Source: Bacteroidota bacterium
Lineage (GTDB): Bacteria; Bacteroidota; Bacteroidia; Cytophagales; Cyclobacteriaceae
Assembly (NCBI GenBank): GCA_023431285.1
Contig: JAEYXN010000205.1
Span: 1-56,250, forward strand
Direction of reading: 5' to 3'
DNA: 56,250 nucleotides
Below, piece after piece: positions 26,176-34,537 of this stretch; the stretch's first letter is position 1, and every line of letters starts with the position of its first letter. The notes under the pieces were generated by a model. The model searched no databases, was not told where the DNA came from, and saw only the letters and a list, made by a program, of their open reading frames with translations. The translations under genes were made by a program, and so were the position numbers.

Positions 26176-28995
26176 TTATATTTTTATCATCTTCCGCACC
26201 GTAGTTTTATTCTTGTGCAGGATGGTCATCACATATAACCCGGGTTCCCATGACTGACCGAGGGCGTGATCGACATTGCAAGGAAGCAATGTCTTCGAAA
26301 CTGTTCTTCCCTTGCTGACGATGTCAACCGAAAAACTCTCCGCAGCCTCTCCATTCACGCGAAGTATGAAGTGCGATGCGAATGGGTTAGGATAATTAAC
26401 GATTTCAATCGCAGGTCTTTCCACGGTTGTAATAGAGGCGGAAGAGATACGTTCATCGATCAGATACAACTCTGTCCCGTACTCAGGTGTCAGTCCGGTG
26501 AAATAGATGTATGGTCCTGATGCTGTCAGATTCGGGTAAGGTAGTTCTCCATCAAACGGGATCATGTACGTTCCGGAATAGTTGGCATTGGTTCTCCAGA
26601 TCGACACTTCTCCGGAAGGACGGAACGTGGTGGTAAAGTAAAGTGCTTGTCCATTGCTGGCCCCGTTACTGGCGAATGAAACAGTTTCATTATTCAGTCT
26701 TCGGATTTTATCCGTTCCGGCAGGAGTTCCATCGGATTTCCAAATTTCAACATAGGTTGATGTCTGCACGGCGAATATTGCCCGTGTTCCAAAGACGCCG
26801 AGAACGCTCACGAATTGTGCTTCAGGAAAATCAAGAAGCTTGATCGTCCCGGCTGTTGTGCCTGAACTTCTCCACAGGGACGACATGCCTGCAGCGTTCC
26901 TGGAGGAGTAGAATAAGAATGAAGATGTTCCGAAGAGTTTGCCGACACCCTCCTGCTGCGAAGGGTCACCGGGAATATCCGCAATTTTTGCTGTACCGCC
27001 GGTGGTGCCATCACTCGTCCACAGCTCGACATTGTCAGAGCTGGTTTGGATCTGGAAAAACAGCTTTCCATTATGGCTGATGAAATGTCTGAAGTTAGTG
27101 CTTGCCGTTCCCGGAGAAATATCCTTTACCAGGACAGTGCCAGCCCTTGTTCCATCCGACATCCAAAGCTCAACTCCATCCTCAAAAGTGAAGGCAGTGA
27201 AAAAGAGTCTTGATCCGATGGCGGTTAACGATCCCGGGGGAGGTCCAATTGTTCGTGGGGGACCACTAAAGACCTTTAACTGTAGAGAGCGGGAGCCATT
27301 CCAACTCCATAACTCTCCATAATTTTCGTTTCCGCCTGGCCAATCCGGATTACAGGTGAGGAAAATGGATCCGTTCATGCCCTCCAGCTCGAGGGGATTC
27401 ATTTGGAAGTTCATCGGAACATGACTGAAGCCATTTTCGTCGGCCACCCAGAACGTATACCAACTACTCGCGTCGGGAGTAACGACATACATCTTTTCCT
27501 GGTATCCTTCCATCAGAAGCACCTGGCGCGAGAAGTTCAGCGATTGTGTGCCTGCGTCGCTGCCATCGGATTTCCATAGACCGTTCGCACGCGTGCGTGA
27601 AGTAAAATAAAGCGTTCCATTCGCGTCCGCGAGAAGTGTGGGGCTGAGGCCGGGAGAATATCCCAGAGACCTGATCTGCTTCAAACCTTCGGGAGTTCCG
27701 TCGGTTTCCCAATAAGATTCGTTGGCAAAGTAATAGCATTTGCCATTCATTACTTGAAACATGGGATCAAAAGACCGCTCAGCCCTCATCGCTTCCTCCC
27801 CTGCAAGTCTTTCCCAGCTGCTGCCGTCACTCCGCACAAGTATCGGCGCGTAGAATTCGCTACCGGATAGTAAGACAAATCCATTCATCTCTGCAAGACT
27901 CATCTTGATCATTCCACCGTAACCGATTGCCCTTGTCCCGGCAACAGTACCATCCGTCCTCCAGATAAATGAACTACTTTGAAAGAACAACATGCCTAAA
28001 GCATTTGAAAATCTTAAAGGATCGAGGGATTCGATAAACATCTCTGTGCCCGCTTCTGTCCCATCGCTTTTCCATAGCGTGTTCCCTCCAGTGCCATTGG
28101 TAGCGCTGAAGAAAGCAGTTCCATTAAGATTTACGATACGTTGGATATGCGCGTTAGGACTATCGGTGCGAATCACTTTCACGAGTTTAGTACCGCTCGA
28201 AGTGCCGTCACTCTTCCAGAGTTGCCGACCCGTTGGAGGGACCGTAGCCGTGAAGAAGACCACACCATTGACGTCGGCAAGCTCACCAGGTGCACTGCTG
28301 TTATCAACTCCCGGGAAAATGTCCTCCACAATTGATGTTCCAGCCGTTGTGCCGTCGGTAGTGTATAACTCGTATCCAGTAGTCCCGTCATTCGCCGAGA
28401 AGAACACCTTTCCATTTGACGCAACCATATTGCGTGGGTCACTACTTGCGGCTCCCGCGCGAATGTCTTTGATCATCACCGTGCCCGCGACTGTGCCGTC
28501 CGACTTCCAAAGCTCGCGCCCATGCGTTTGATTGTTGGCGGAGAAATAGAGCAGCGATCCGATGACGGTGAGCTTCATTGGCCTGCCGCTACCCGGACCC
28601 GCGTAGAGATCCAAAAGAAGATTCGTCCCTGACCTTGATCCATCAGACTTCCATAGTTCGTATCCTTTTTCCTGAGTGAAAGCGGTGAAATAGGCGATTC
28701 CATTTATTGCTTTCATCTCAGGGATTTCGGAGAATTCCCTCACAAGGACAGTACCTTCACTGGTGCCATTTGATGTCCACAACTCTTTGCCGTCAACTAC
28801 GAAGAATGCGCGGCCGGCGCTCACTGTGTGCATTGAAAAGCTTTTCCTTTTTTCAATCACAGTAGAATTAGGATCACCCGGCTGAAGATCGGCCACCAGT
28901 CGCACTTGCGCTGCGACAGCAAATGTGCTCAGTATGCAAAGCGCTGTGAAATATATTCGTGCGCAACAGGAAAAAGAGTTGTAGATGACAAGCAT
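26176..28995 (-). CDS. secreted ELWxxDGT-repeat protein with type IX sorting domain
   Basis: 939 aa. After a signal peptide (AVAAQ about residue 29) come about fourteen repeats built on ELWKSDGTxxGT, each followed by a beta-rich stretch such as NGKVFFSANDGTTGYELY, predicting a large beta-propeller. The final ~80 residues (IEIVNYPNPFASHFILRVNG up to TVRKMIKI) match the type A C-terminal sorting domain that routes proteins through the type IX secretion system, after which it may be surface-attached or released. Function of such repeats is unknown; adhesion or sensing have been suggested for propellers in general. Confidence 0.92.
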   Translation of the reverse strand: MLVIYNSFSCCARIYFTALCILSTFAVAAQVRLVADLQPGDPNSTVIEKRKSFSMHTVSAGRAFFVVDGKELWTSNGTSEGTVLVREFSEIPEMKAINGIAYFTAFTQEKGYELWKSDGSRSGTNLLLDLYAGPGSGRPMKLTVIGSLLYFSANNQTHGRELWKSDGTVAGTVMIKDIRAGAASSDPRNMVASNGKVFFSANDGTTGYELYTTDGTTAGTSIVEDIFPGVDNSSAPGELADVNGVVFFTATVPPTGRQLWKSDGTSSGTKLVKVIRTDSPNAHIQRIVNLNGTAFFSATNGTGGNTLWKSDGTEAGTEMFIESLDPLRFSNALGMLFFQSSSFIWRTDGTVAGTRAIGYGGMIKMSLAEMNGFVLLSGSEFYAPILVRSDGSSWERLAGEEAMRAERSFDPMFQVMNGKCYYFANESYWETDGTPEGLKQIRSLGYSPGLSPTLLADANGTLYFTSRTRANGLWKSDGSDAGTQSLNFSRQVLLMEGYQEKMYVVTPDASSWYTFWVADENGFSHVPMNFQMNPLELEGMNGSIFLTCNPDWPGGNENYGELWSWNGSRSLQLKVFSGPPRTIGPPPGSLTAIGSRLFFTAFTFEDGVELWMSDGTRAGTVLVKDISPGTASTNFRHFISHNGKLFFQIQTSSDNVELWTSDGTTGGTAKIADIPGDPSQQEGVGKLFGTSSFLFYSSRNAAGMSSLWRSSGTTAGTIKLLDFPEAQFVSVLGVFGTRAIFAVQTSTYVEIWKSDGTPAGTDKIRRLNNETVSFASNGASNGQALYFTTTFRPSGEVSIWRTNANYSGTYMIPFDGELPYPNLTASGPYIYFTGLTPEYGTELYLIDERISSASITTVERPAIEIVNYPNPFASHFILRVNGEAAESFSVDIVSKGRTVSKTLLPCNVDHALGQSWEPGLYVMTILHKNKTTVRKMIKI

Positions 28996-29898
28996 GGTAT
29001 CAGTATTAGAAGAGATCGAAGTTCAATGAAGGATCCACTTACAACGATGAGTATCATATTGTTCATGGCAGTAACCTTATGTCAGGTCCGCTCGGAGCAC
29101 GTACATCATTCCATTTCGAAGGGCTATGATTTTTTGTATCACCTTTGCCTGGCGGAAGATCCAATCAAAAAGGTCGCTTCATCTTAACATCTTTGCACCA
29201 ATGCCTATCAGGGACGAAATGTCGCTATGGTAATTCGTTTTGTTTCATTAGCCCACTGCGGCCAGGAGGCGCACTCAAGAACAAACGAGGCGGAGAACAT
29301 CCGCCTTCCCGGGAGTAAACATGCTTGGCTGCCTTTCCTCCCTGTAGTCTCATGATCATCGAGGCTCCTCTTACACGGCTGGCATACAGCTATTCGCTCT
29401 GGTAGTTATATGCGAGTTACGGCCGCATCTACTGGCCTACTTGCCTTACTCCGAAAATCACTACGGTGGGATGAAAATATCGCTTCAGTTTTTAAATTTA
29501 AATGACGTCCCTCTCAAACATGATGTGATTGTCATCATTGGCGGATCATTATGGGATCGTTCCAAATTCCAATGTATGAGGTACAAGTGAATGATTCCGA
29601 TAAGATTGATCGAGAGTTACTGGTGCACAGGAAAATGTAACGTAAAGGTAGTGCCAAAACCTACCTTGCTCCCGATTGAATGCTTTGGATTTTTCATTTG
29701 CCAATCAAATCTCATAGAATGGGTTTTCTAATTCAAAGGAGCCGTGTCGGTTTGTTTGTGGAAATACCTTCCGGAGTCATGCCGATTTCCTGGAAGCCGT
29801 TTGTCCGCTTGCTGGCAAATGCCATTAATATTCCGGCTTCTCCCTTCGAGTGGCAGCTAAAAGTCGCAATATGGATAAACTAGGCAAAAGATTCTCTC
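28996..29898. other. 900-bp gene-poor stretch
   Basis: Holds the promoter of the ELWxxDGT gene at its left end and a histidine-kinase remnant (29617-29699). Other short frames (from 29025, 29471 and 29680) show no recognisable features. No repeat, hairpin or RNA gene is obvious. Confidence 0.45.
29617..29699 (-). pseudogene. C-terminal scrap of a histidine kinase
   Basis: Minus-strand translation reads PKHSIGSKVGFGTTFTLHFP then VHQ and stop. SKVGFGTTFTLHFP is the classical G2-box and terminal strand of a HATPase domain. Upstream sequence on this strand does not continue the kinase, so only the last ~27 codons remain. Confidence 0.5.
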
Positions 29899-30471
29899 AT
29901 GAAATATCAGGAATACCAGGAGTTGTTTGACACAATACTTTCAAGTGATACGCAAGTCAGTCCTTACAATGACGCGTCTTACTTTAACTACACGAAGCTT
30001 AACAAATCCCGGATGAAACGGTGGGATCAGGTTGGCGTCTTAAGTGAAAGTCTTGTTGAGAGAATAAAGTCTATTGAGCTACCTCAGCACTGGATAATCA
30101 TTTCGGAACCCTGGTGCGGTGATGCTGCCCACGCGCTTCCGTTTCTGGTCAAGATGGTGGAGAGTAACCCGCGGATTACTTACGATATTGAGCTGCGTGA
30201 TACCGAGCCTTATCTCATTGAATCATATTTGACGAATGGCACCAAAAGCATTCCCAAGCTTATTGTGCGGGACAAAAACGGCGACGATTTATTTACCTGG
30301 GGGCCGCGGCCGGCAGACGCTCAGGAGCTGGTCAACAAACTGAAAGCTTCGAATGCATCGTTTGAAGAATCGATACTCGCCCTTCAACATTGGTACAATG
30401 AGAACAAAGGTTTTGCGATCAGTCTGGAGATAGAAAGGTTGCTATCGAAAGTGTCAGCGAAAGGATTTTAG
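29899..30471 (+). CDS. thioredoxin-fold protein with a single active-site cysteine
   Basis: 190 aa, cytoplasmic, ATG at 29899. ISEPWCGDAAHALP (Cys73) occupies the CxxC position of thioredoxins but keeps only the first cysteine, and SIPKLIVRDKNGDDLFTWGP carries the cis-proline. Members of this family are common in Bacteroidota; a role in thiol or bacillithiol chemistry is possible. It is convergent with the second ferredoxin gene, so unlikely to share regulation with the stress cassette. Confidence 0.8.
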   Translation: MKYQEYQELFDTILSSDTQVSPYNDASYFNYTKLNKSRMKRWDQVGVLSESLVERIKSIELPQHWIIISEPWCGDAAHALPFLVKMVESNPRITYDIELRDTEPYLIESYLTNGTKSIPKLIVRDKNGDDLFTWGPRPADAQELVNKLKASNASFEESILALQHWYNENKGFAISLEIERLLSKVSAKGF

Positions 30472-30514
30472 GCCAATCTCCGACAGGGAACTAAAAAAAT
30501 GGACAAAAGCTTCC

Positions 30515-30847
30515 TCATTGTACGACGACCACGATAACAGCGCCTTCCAACTTTTCGTCAACGTTTATCTGGCAAGCTAACCTGCTATGATCCGTCACGC
30601 CATCCATCTTGGTTAACGTTGTCCCTTCGTTACCCACCCGTTGGAGGAGCTCACCGGAATTGTTCAAGAGTTGAATATGACATGTACCACATCGGCCTAT
30701 GCCTTTGCATTCCCCGAAGTCTTCCAAGTAAAATTTATCATACAACAGCATCATCAAATTCCTGTACTCACCTTTGAAGGATTCAATGGCGTGTCGTTCT
30801 TCACCAATGATAACAGTAAAGTTGATATCAGGTAGACGACTCAGCAT
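30515..30847 (-). CDS. 2Fe-2S ferredoxin (copy 2)
   Basis: 110 aa, aligned without gaps from residue 11 to the copy at 10544-10876; cluster cysteines Cys47, Cys53, Cys56 and Cys92 are the same. The N-terminal decapeptide differs. Last gene of the short cassette, 3 bp after the haemerythrin gene. Confidence 0.9.
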   Translation of the reverse strand: MLSRLPDINFTVIIGEERHAIESFKGEYRNLMMLLYDKFYLEDFGECKGIGRCGTCHIQLLNNSGELLQRVGNEGTTLTKMDGVTDHSRLACQINVDEKLEGAVIVVVVQ

Positions 30848-30850
30848 TGC

Positions 30851-31312
30851 CTATCTCCAGAACTCATCCGTCCACTCCTCAATGTTCTGCATGGAGGTTT
30901 GTTCAGAATGTTTTTCCGTTATTTCTTTTAGTTGTTCCGGTGACGCAGCCTGCTGGATTTCATTGAATAGAACCCGTTCCTCGAATCGAATGTGAGCTTC
31001 AAGTTTTTCCTCGATCAATCCAAGGTTCTTCTCATTTTCATGGATCTTCTCAAACAATACCCTAAGCTTTCGATGCTCCATGAGTGCCTGCTTCACCAAC
31101 GGGTTGTCATTTCCCAAAACCGAAAACACATATTTTTCCTCTATGTTGAAATGGTCGATCAAAAAAGTCTTGTAGAACCACGTGGCATAAGACTGCATGC
31201 GATCGACGGCGATATTCTTACGGTACCCGGTTCTGATCTTCCAACAAAGCAAGAGGCCATGATGGTGTTCACGGCTTAACGGCGCGAGAAGTTCATTTCT
31301 CCTGATTGGCAT
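30851..31312 (-). CDS. haemerythrin-domain protein (copy 2)
   Basis: 153 aa with every di-iron ligand of the copy at 10884-11345: REHHHGLLLCWK, LIDHFNIEEK, LMEHRKL and EAHIRFEERVLF. Differences are conservative and scattered, so both copies look functional. Sits between ric copy 2 and ferredoxin copy 2. Confidence 0.88.
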   Translation of the reverse strand: MPIRRNELLAPLSREHHHGLLLCWKIRTGYRKNIAVDRMQSYATWFYKTFLIDHFNIEEKYVFSVLGNDNPLVKQALMEHRKLRVLFEKIHENEKNLGLIEEKLEAHIRFEERVLFNEIQQAASPEQLKEITEKHSEQTSMQNIEEWTDEFWR

Positions 31313-31366
31313 AGTATGAATTTAAAAAGGACAAAGTAACAACTCCGTCAAAAATGATGAGCAAAT

Positions 31367-32086
31367 CTACGACATCAATTCCTTTTCCAGTGCGATGGTC
31401 TTTGGAAAAAGGATGTTGTTTTCCAGGTGTATGTGAAGATGAAGGTCCTGCTCAAATTCTTTCAGCAACGCAAAGGTCACTCTGTATGTATTGCATCCAT
31501 CCGTGGGCGGTGTATAGTGGTTGCTCAGCTGTTCGATTCTGGCGAACCGCTCTCCTTCAGTGGAGTGCTCGTCCATCATGGTTTGTACAGGATTTTGCAC
31601 GCTGCCAAAGCGAGGTGCATCGACCTTCAAACCTTCATGTTTGGCTTTGGCGATCTTTCTTACAAAAGGAAATAAAATGAATTCCTCTTTTTTCATATGG
31701 GCCGCCAACTCGCCTGCGGAAGCAACAAACTCCTCTTGTATTTGAAACAACTCGGGGTGATGCGCTCCGTGAACCTGGCAGATCTTATCAAGAAAAGGTT
31801 TTATCTCCTGGATTTTCTCTTCTACATAACGATGATGTTTTTTTTCAATATAGTCTGCCAGCAAGTCTAAAGGCCATGACTGGTAGTCTGTTGAAGTCTC
31901 AGCAGACTTACTGCTGATCTGCTCAATATCATTCAACACTTCCTTCGAGTCTATCTTTTTCTTTTCACAAGCTTCCTGAATAGTTCTGTTGCCCTGACAA
32001 CAAAAGTCGATTCCGTATTTCTTAAACACCGCGGCGGTACGATAGTCCTGCGCCACCAATTCTCCGATTACCTGATTTTGATCCAT
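31367..32086 (-). CDS. ric: RIC family iron-sulfur cluster repair protein (copy 2)
   Basis: 239 aa; the DUF542 cysteines (YGIDFCCQGNRTI) and all haemerythrin-like ligands of copy 1 are kept. It follows rrf2 copy 2 with 140 bp between, a gap that holds a putative operator (32184-32209) and a short ccoN-like scar. Two RIC genes of this similarity in one window suggest a recent segmental duplication with retention of function. Confidence 0.95.
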   Translation of the reverse strand: MDQNQVIGELVAQDYRTAAVFKKYGIDFCCQGNRTIQEACEKKKIDSKEVLNDIEQISSKSAETSTDYQSWPLDLLADYIEKKHHRYVEEKIQEIKPFLDKICQVHGAHHPELFQIQEEFVASAGELAAHMKKEEFILFPFVRKIAKAKHEGLKVDAPRFGSVQNPVQTMMDEHSTEGERFARIEQLSNHYTPPTDGCNTYRVTFALLKEFEQDLHLHIHLENNILFPKTIALEKELMS

Positions 32087-32111
32087 TTCTTTTTCTATTT
32101 ATTAGTTTAAA

Positions 32112-32170
32112 AATCCTGTTTCTGAGTCCTCATCCGTTCACGATGGTTCCCGCCTTCAACACGACCCACG
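32112..32170 (-). pseudogene. possible ccoN scar in the second stress cassette
   Basis: On the minus strand this gap reads WVVLKAGTIVNG and stop. The match to ccoN-like residues 46-56 (WIVLKARAFFKN) is in frame, and 17 of 18 bases are identical around GCCTTCAACACGA (32152-32169 versus 16312-16329). Together with the operator just upstream, this suggests that ccoN and the genes after it were deleted here. The evidence rests on a short stretch. Confidence 0.4.
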
Positions 32171-32183
32171 TCGTTTCATTATT

Positions 32184-32209
32184 AATAAAGGATAAGTTTA
32201 TCTTTTATT
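32184..32209. promoter_or_regulatory. putative Rrf2 operator upstream of ric copy 2
   Basis: AATAAAGGAT-N6-ATCTTTTATT, one mismatch between arms. Same position relative to rrf2 as the ccoN operator at 16487-16512; both are followed by the similar leader bases AATGA(T)AAAACGAC. Confidence 0.72.
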
Positions 32210-32226
32210 TAGGTAAAAAATTTTCG

Positions 32227-32661
32227 TCAGGCTCGTTTTAAATGGAATACTCCCCTTTCAAGGTCGCCGGTAAACTCTTCCAACGCTGTAGACTGTAGCA
32301 TAGCCTTGAGGTTGGACCTGATCTCTTTGAATTCGTAATGTATTGGACATGGTTTTTTTTCATTACAAGCTTTTAAACCCAGACCACATCCATTAAAGAG
32401 CTGATCCCCATCGATCGCTGTAACAATATCCGCCAGAGATTTTCTGAGATGCCTGGCTTCCATGTAGAAACCGCCATGCGGACCTTTTATTGAAAGCACA
32501 AGTCCTTTACGACTCAAATCCTGGAGGATCTTGGCCATAAAAGGCTCCGGCGAGTCGATGGCATTGGCGATCTCCTTTATACCGACGCGTGCCCCCTCCT
32601 TTGTGGCGCGCGCTATATAAAGCATGCCTCGTATTCCATATTCACACGCCTTTGAAAACAT
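32227..32661 (-). CDS. Rrf2-family transcriptional regulator (copy 2)
   Basis: 144 aa, differing from the regulator at 16530-16964 at only about ten positions (for example IANAIDS for IAHAIDS and FNGCGL for FHGCGL). Cluster cysteines 92, 99 and 105 are intact. The recognition helix region is identical, so both proteins should bind the same operators and cross-regulate both cassettes. Confidence 0.93.
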   Translation of the reverse strand: MFSKACEYGIRGMLYIARATKEGARVGIKEIANAIDSPEPFMAKILQDLSRKGLVLSIKGPHGGFYMEARHLRKSLADIVTAIDGDQLFNGCGLGLKACNEKKPCPIHYEFKEIRSNLKAMLQSTALEEFTGDLERGVFHLKRA

Positions 32662-32677
32662 CGTCAGTTGCTTAACC

Positions 32678-32685
32678 CAAAATTA
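32678..32685 (-). promoter_or_regulatory. -7 promoter box of rrf2 copy 2
   Basis: TAATTTTG on the minus strand fits TAnnTTTG. The operator begins 16 bp upstream, the same distance as for copy 1, although the leader is longer here (about 16 bases from box to ATG). Confidence 0.55.
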
Positions 32686-32701
32686 GAATACGAAGTTCGA
32701 T

Positions 32702-32727
32702 AATAAAAGACTATTTTGTCTTTTATT
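32702..32727. promoter_or_regulatory. putative Rrf2 operator of rrf2 copy 2
   Basis: AATAAAAGAC-N6-GTCTTTTATT, perfect over both arms, overlapping the expected -33 element. Confidence 0.75.
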
Positions 32728-32904
32728 TACACCGAAGCAAGCAGGTCGAACGGAACTATTCCGCCGGTTCATTCACCATTACTTCTGTGTGGAATCCAAT
32801 CGAAAAAAACCCGGTTCAGTGCCCAAGCGAGGGTTAGACCTTGATATCGCGCAACGTAAGTATGAAGGAAGCCCGGCAATGAAACCGGTCGGGCCATTGT
32901 TAAG

Positions 32905-33684
32905 CTATTTAATAACTACAACCACAGTGTTATTTCCGGAAGCCAACAGATCATTGTAGATAAACGGTTTCGAAGACACGTCGTATCCCGATTTCTTAAT
33001 CCGGATTCGATGCTCAAGCGACTTGTCTCCATGAAAGTTGATCACATTCACCTTCGCTGCGAGGTTGAGCGTCTGAATGCTTTGATCGAGATCGGCCTGA
33101 TAAATATAACCTGTCGCATTGGTGAGTATCAGCTCGTCATTTTGTTCGATGAAGACGGCGATACTGAGCGGATTGTAATCTGCGACCGTAATACTAAAAG
33201 ATGCGTATCCAAAATCTGCCGCCGTCAGATCTCCGACGGCGAGGACCTCCATATCAAGCGTATTGAGCGTGCCCCGGGAAACGTTGAACCGTGTAGGCAA
33301 CGGTCTTTTTACCGCAGAGGTAAGTAGCGATCCGGCTTTAGGGGTGGCGTAGAGTACTGTGTTCCTTTCATCGACAATTAGGAAATCCTGGATCGTGTAG
33401 TTGCCCAGGGACATCTCCAGGGGTTCGGTTATAAAACTGCCTGAGAAATTGAAGATGTTAACGCGGTGTTTATCGAACACAACGCCGGACGAATTACTCA
33501 ATGTAATAATCAAAGAAGATCCCTCCGGTAGTTCTTCATTCAATCTTCCCCCGGATTCATCCCCGACAGTCGGAGTGATAGAAAATTGCACCTTTTCTTT
33601 TTTGATGGTTGCAGGCTCTTCGTCCGAGCATGAGAGGATAAAGAGTGCAAGAATAAAGATCAGTAGCGGCCTTAGCTTCTTCAT
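32905..33684 (-). CDS. lipoprotein of unknown function (beta-rich)
   Basis: 259 aa. A lipobox (ALFILSCSD, Cys19) predicts a membrane-anchored lipoprotein. The mature part is beta-rich with a repeated pattern of carboxypeptidase-regulatory or fimbrillin-like strands (SLIITLSNSSGVVFDKHRVN, LGNYTIQDFLIVDERNTVLY). No catalytic motif. Single gene transcribed away from the crp/fnr gene. Confidence 0.75.
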   Translation of the reverse strand: MKKLRPLLIFILALFILSCSDEEPATIKKEKVQFSITPTVGDESGGRLNEELPEGSSLIITLSNSSGVVFDKHRVNIFNFSGSFITEPLEMSLGNYTIQDFLIVDERNTVLYATPKAGSLLTSAVKRPLPTRFNVSRGTLNTLDMEVLAVGDLTAADFGYASFSITVADYNPLSIAVFIEQNDELILTNATGYIYQADLDQSIQTLNLAAKVNVINFHGDKSLEHRIRIKKSGYDVSSKPFIYNDLLASGNNTVVVVIK

Positions 33685-33801
33685 ACAACTTACTTTGCGG
33701 ATGTAATATAGGAAGCAAATGGGAATGAATGGTTATCGGAATGAATTGAAGGTTGTCAGCCGCCAGTTGCTGGGTACCTGGCAGACCTCCCTATTTTGAA
33801 T

Positions 33802-33809
33802 TAACTTTG
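33802..33809 (+). promoter_or_regulatory. -7 promoter box of the crp/fnr-type gene
   Basis: TAACTTTG matches TAnnTTTG, 35 bp before the chosen ATG. No clear TTG -33 element at the expected distance. Confidence 0.45.
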
Positions 33810-33844
33810 CCTGAATCGTGTTCTCTACCCTGATTAGGCAAGAT

Positions 33845-34474
33845 ATGAACGACATTGATCCAGGTGAATTCTCCATTAGCCCTACGCTTCTTGAGAAACT
33901 CAAAAAAGAAGGTACCATCAAGACGTTCAGCCCGGATACTGTGCTGATCGATGAGAATGATTATATCAAATTTGTGCCCATTGTTCTGAATGGCTCGATA
34001 AAGGTTTTTAAACTCGACGAAGAGGGCCGTGAGATGTTGCTATACTACATTAAGCCTGGCGAAAGTTGTGTCATGTCCTTCCTTGGAGCCACATGCAATG
34101 GGACAAGTAAGATCAAAGCTGTCGTTGAAGAGGAAGCAGAAATCCTGGTATTACCGGTCCACAAAGCAACTGATCTGATCCGGGAGAGCCCGCAGTGGAC
34201 CCAGTTTATATTCGAACTATATAATCGACGGTTTGAGGAGCTTCTCTCCGTTGTGAATGCAATTGCATTTCAAAAGGTGGATGTCCGTCTGTGGGAATTG
34301 CTGAAGACCAAGGTTAAAGTGCTGAAGACTGAAGAACTTAATATGACACACCAGCAGATTGCGGACGAACTGGGTACTGCCCGTGAGGTGGTCTCTCGCC
34401 TGCTCAAGCAACTGGAGCGTGATAAGAAAATCTTACTTGGAAGGAATAAAGTAAAAATTCTGGTGGCTATGTGA
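33845..34474 (+). CDS. Crp/Fnr-family transcriptional regulator
   Basis: 209 aa from ATG 33845 (an upstream in-frame GTG at 33818 is less likely given the promoter box). A cyclic-nucleotide-binding-type sensor fold (about 15-120: VPIVLNGSIKVFKLDEEGRE, YYIKPGESCVMS) is joined to a winged helix with the recognition segment MTHQQIADELGTAREVVSRL. The family stretch SFLGATCNGTSKIKAVVEEE is typical of Bacteroidota members. It lies 63 bp before the sulfur operon on the same strand and probably controls it. Confidence 0.9.
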   Translation: MNDIDPGEFSISPTLLEKLKKEGTIKTFSPDTVLIDENDYIKFVPIVLNGSIKVFKLDEEGREMLLYYIKPGESCVMSFLGATCNGTSKIKAVVEEEAEILVLPVHKATDLIRESPQWTQFIFELYNRRFEELLSVVNAIAFQKVDVRLWELLKTKVKVLKTEELNMTHQQIADELGTAREVVSRLLKQLERDKKILLGRNKVKILVAM

Positions 34475-34506
34475 CCATAGTTACTGTTCGACCCTGAAGG
34501 CAAATC

Positions 34507-34514
34507 TAATTTTG
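34507..34514 (+). promoter_or_regulatory. -7 promoter box of the sulfur operon
   Basis: TAATTTTG, fitting TAnnTTTG, ends 23 bp before the TauE start codon. It places the operon under its own promoter separate from the upstream regulator. Confidence 0.5.
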
Positions 34515-34537
34515 TATTGAAATTGGAAATGCTGTTT

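Noticed and set aside
27992..28531. 179-aa frame opposite the ELWxxDGT repeats
   Set aside because: A repeat-driven shadow: its internal repetition simply reflects the antisense of the repeated motif.
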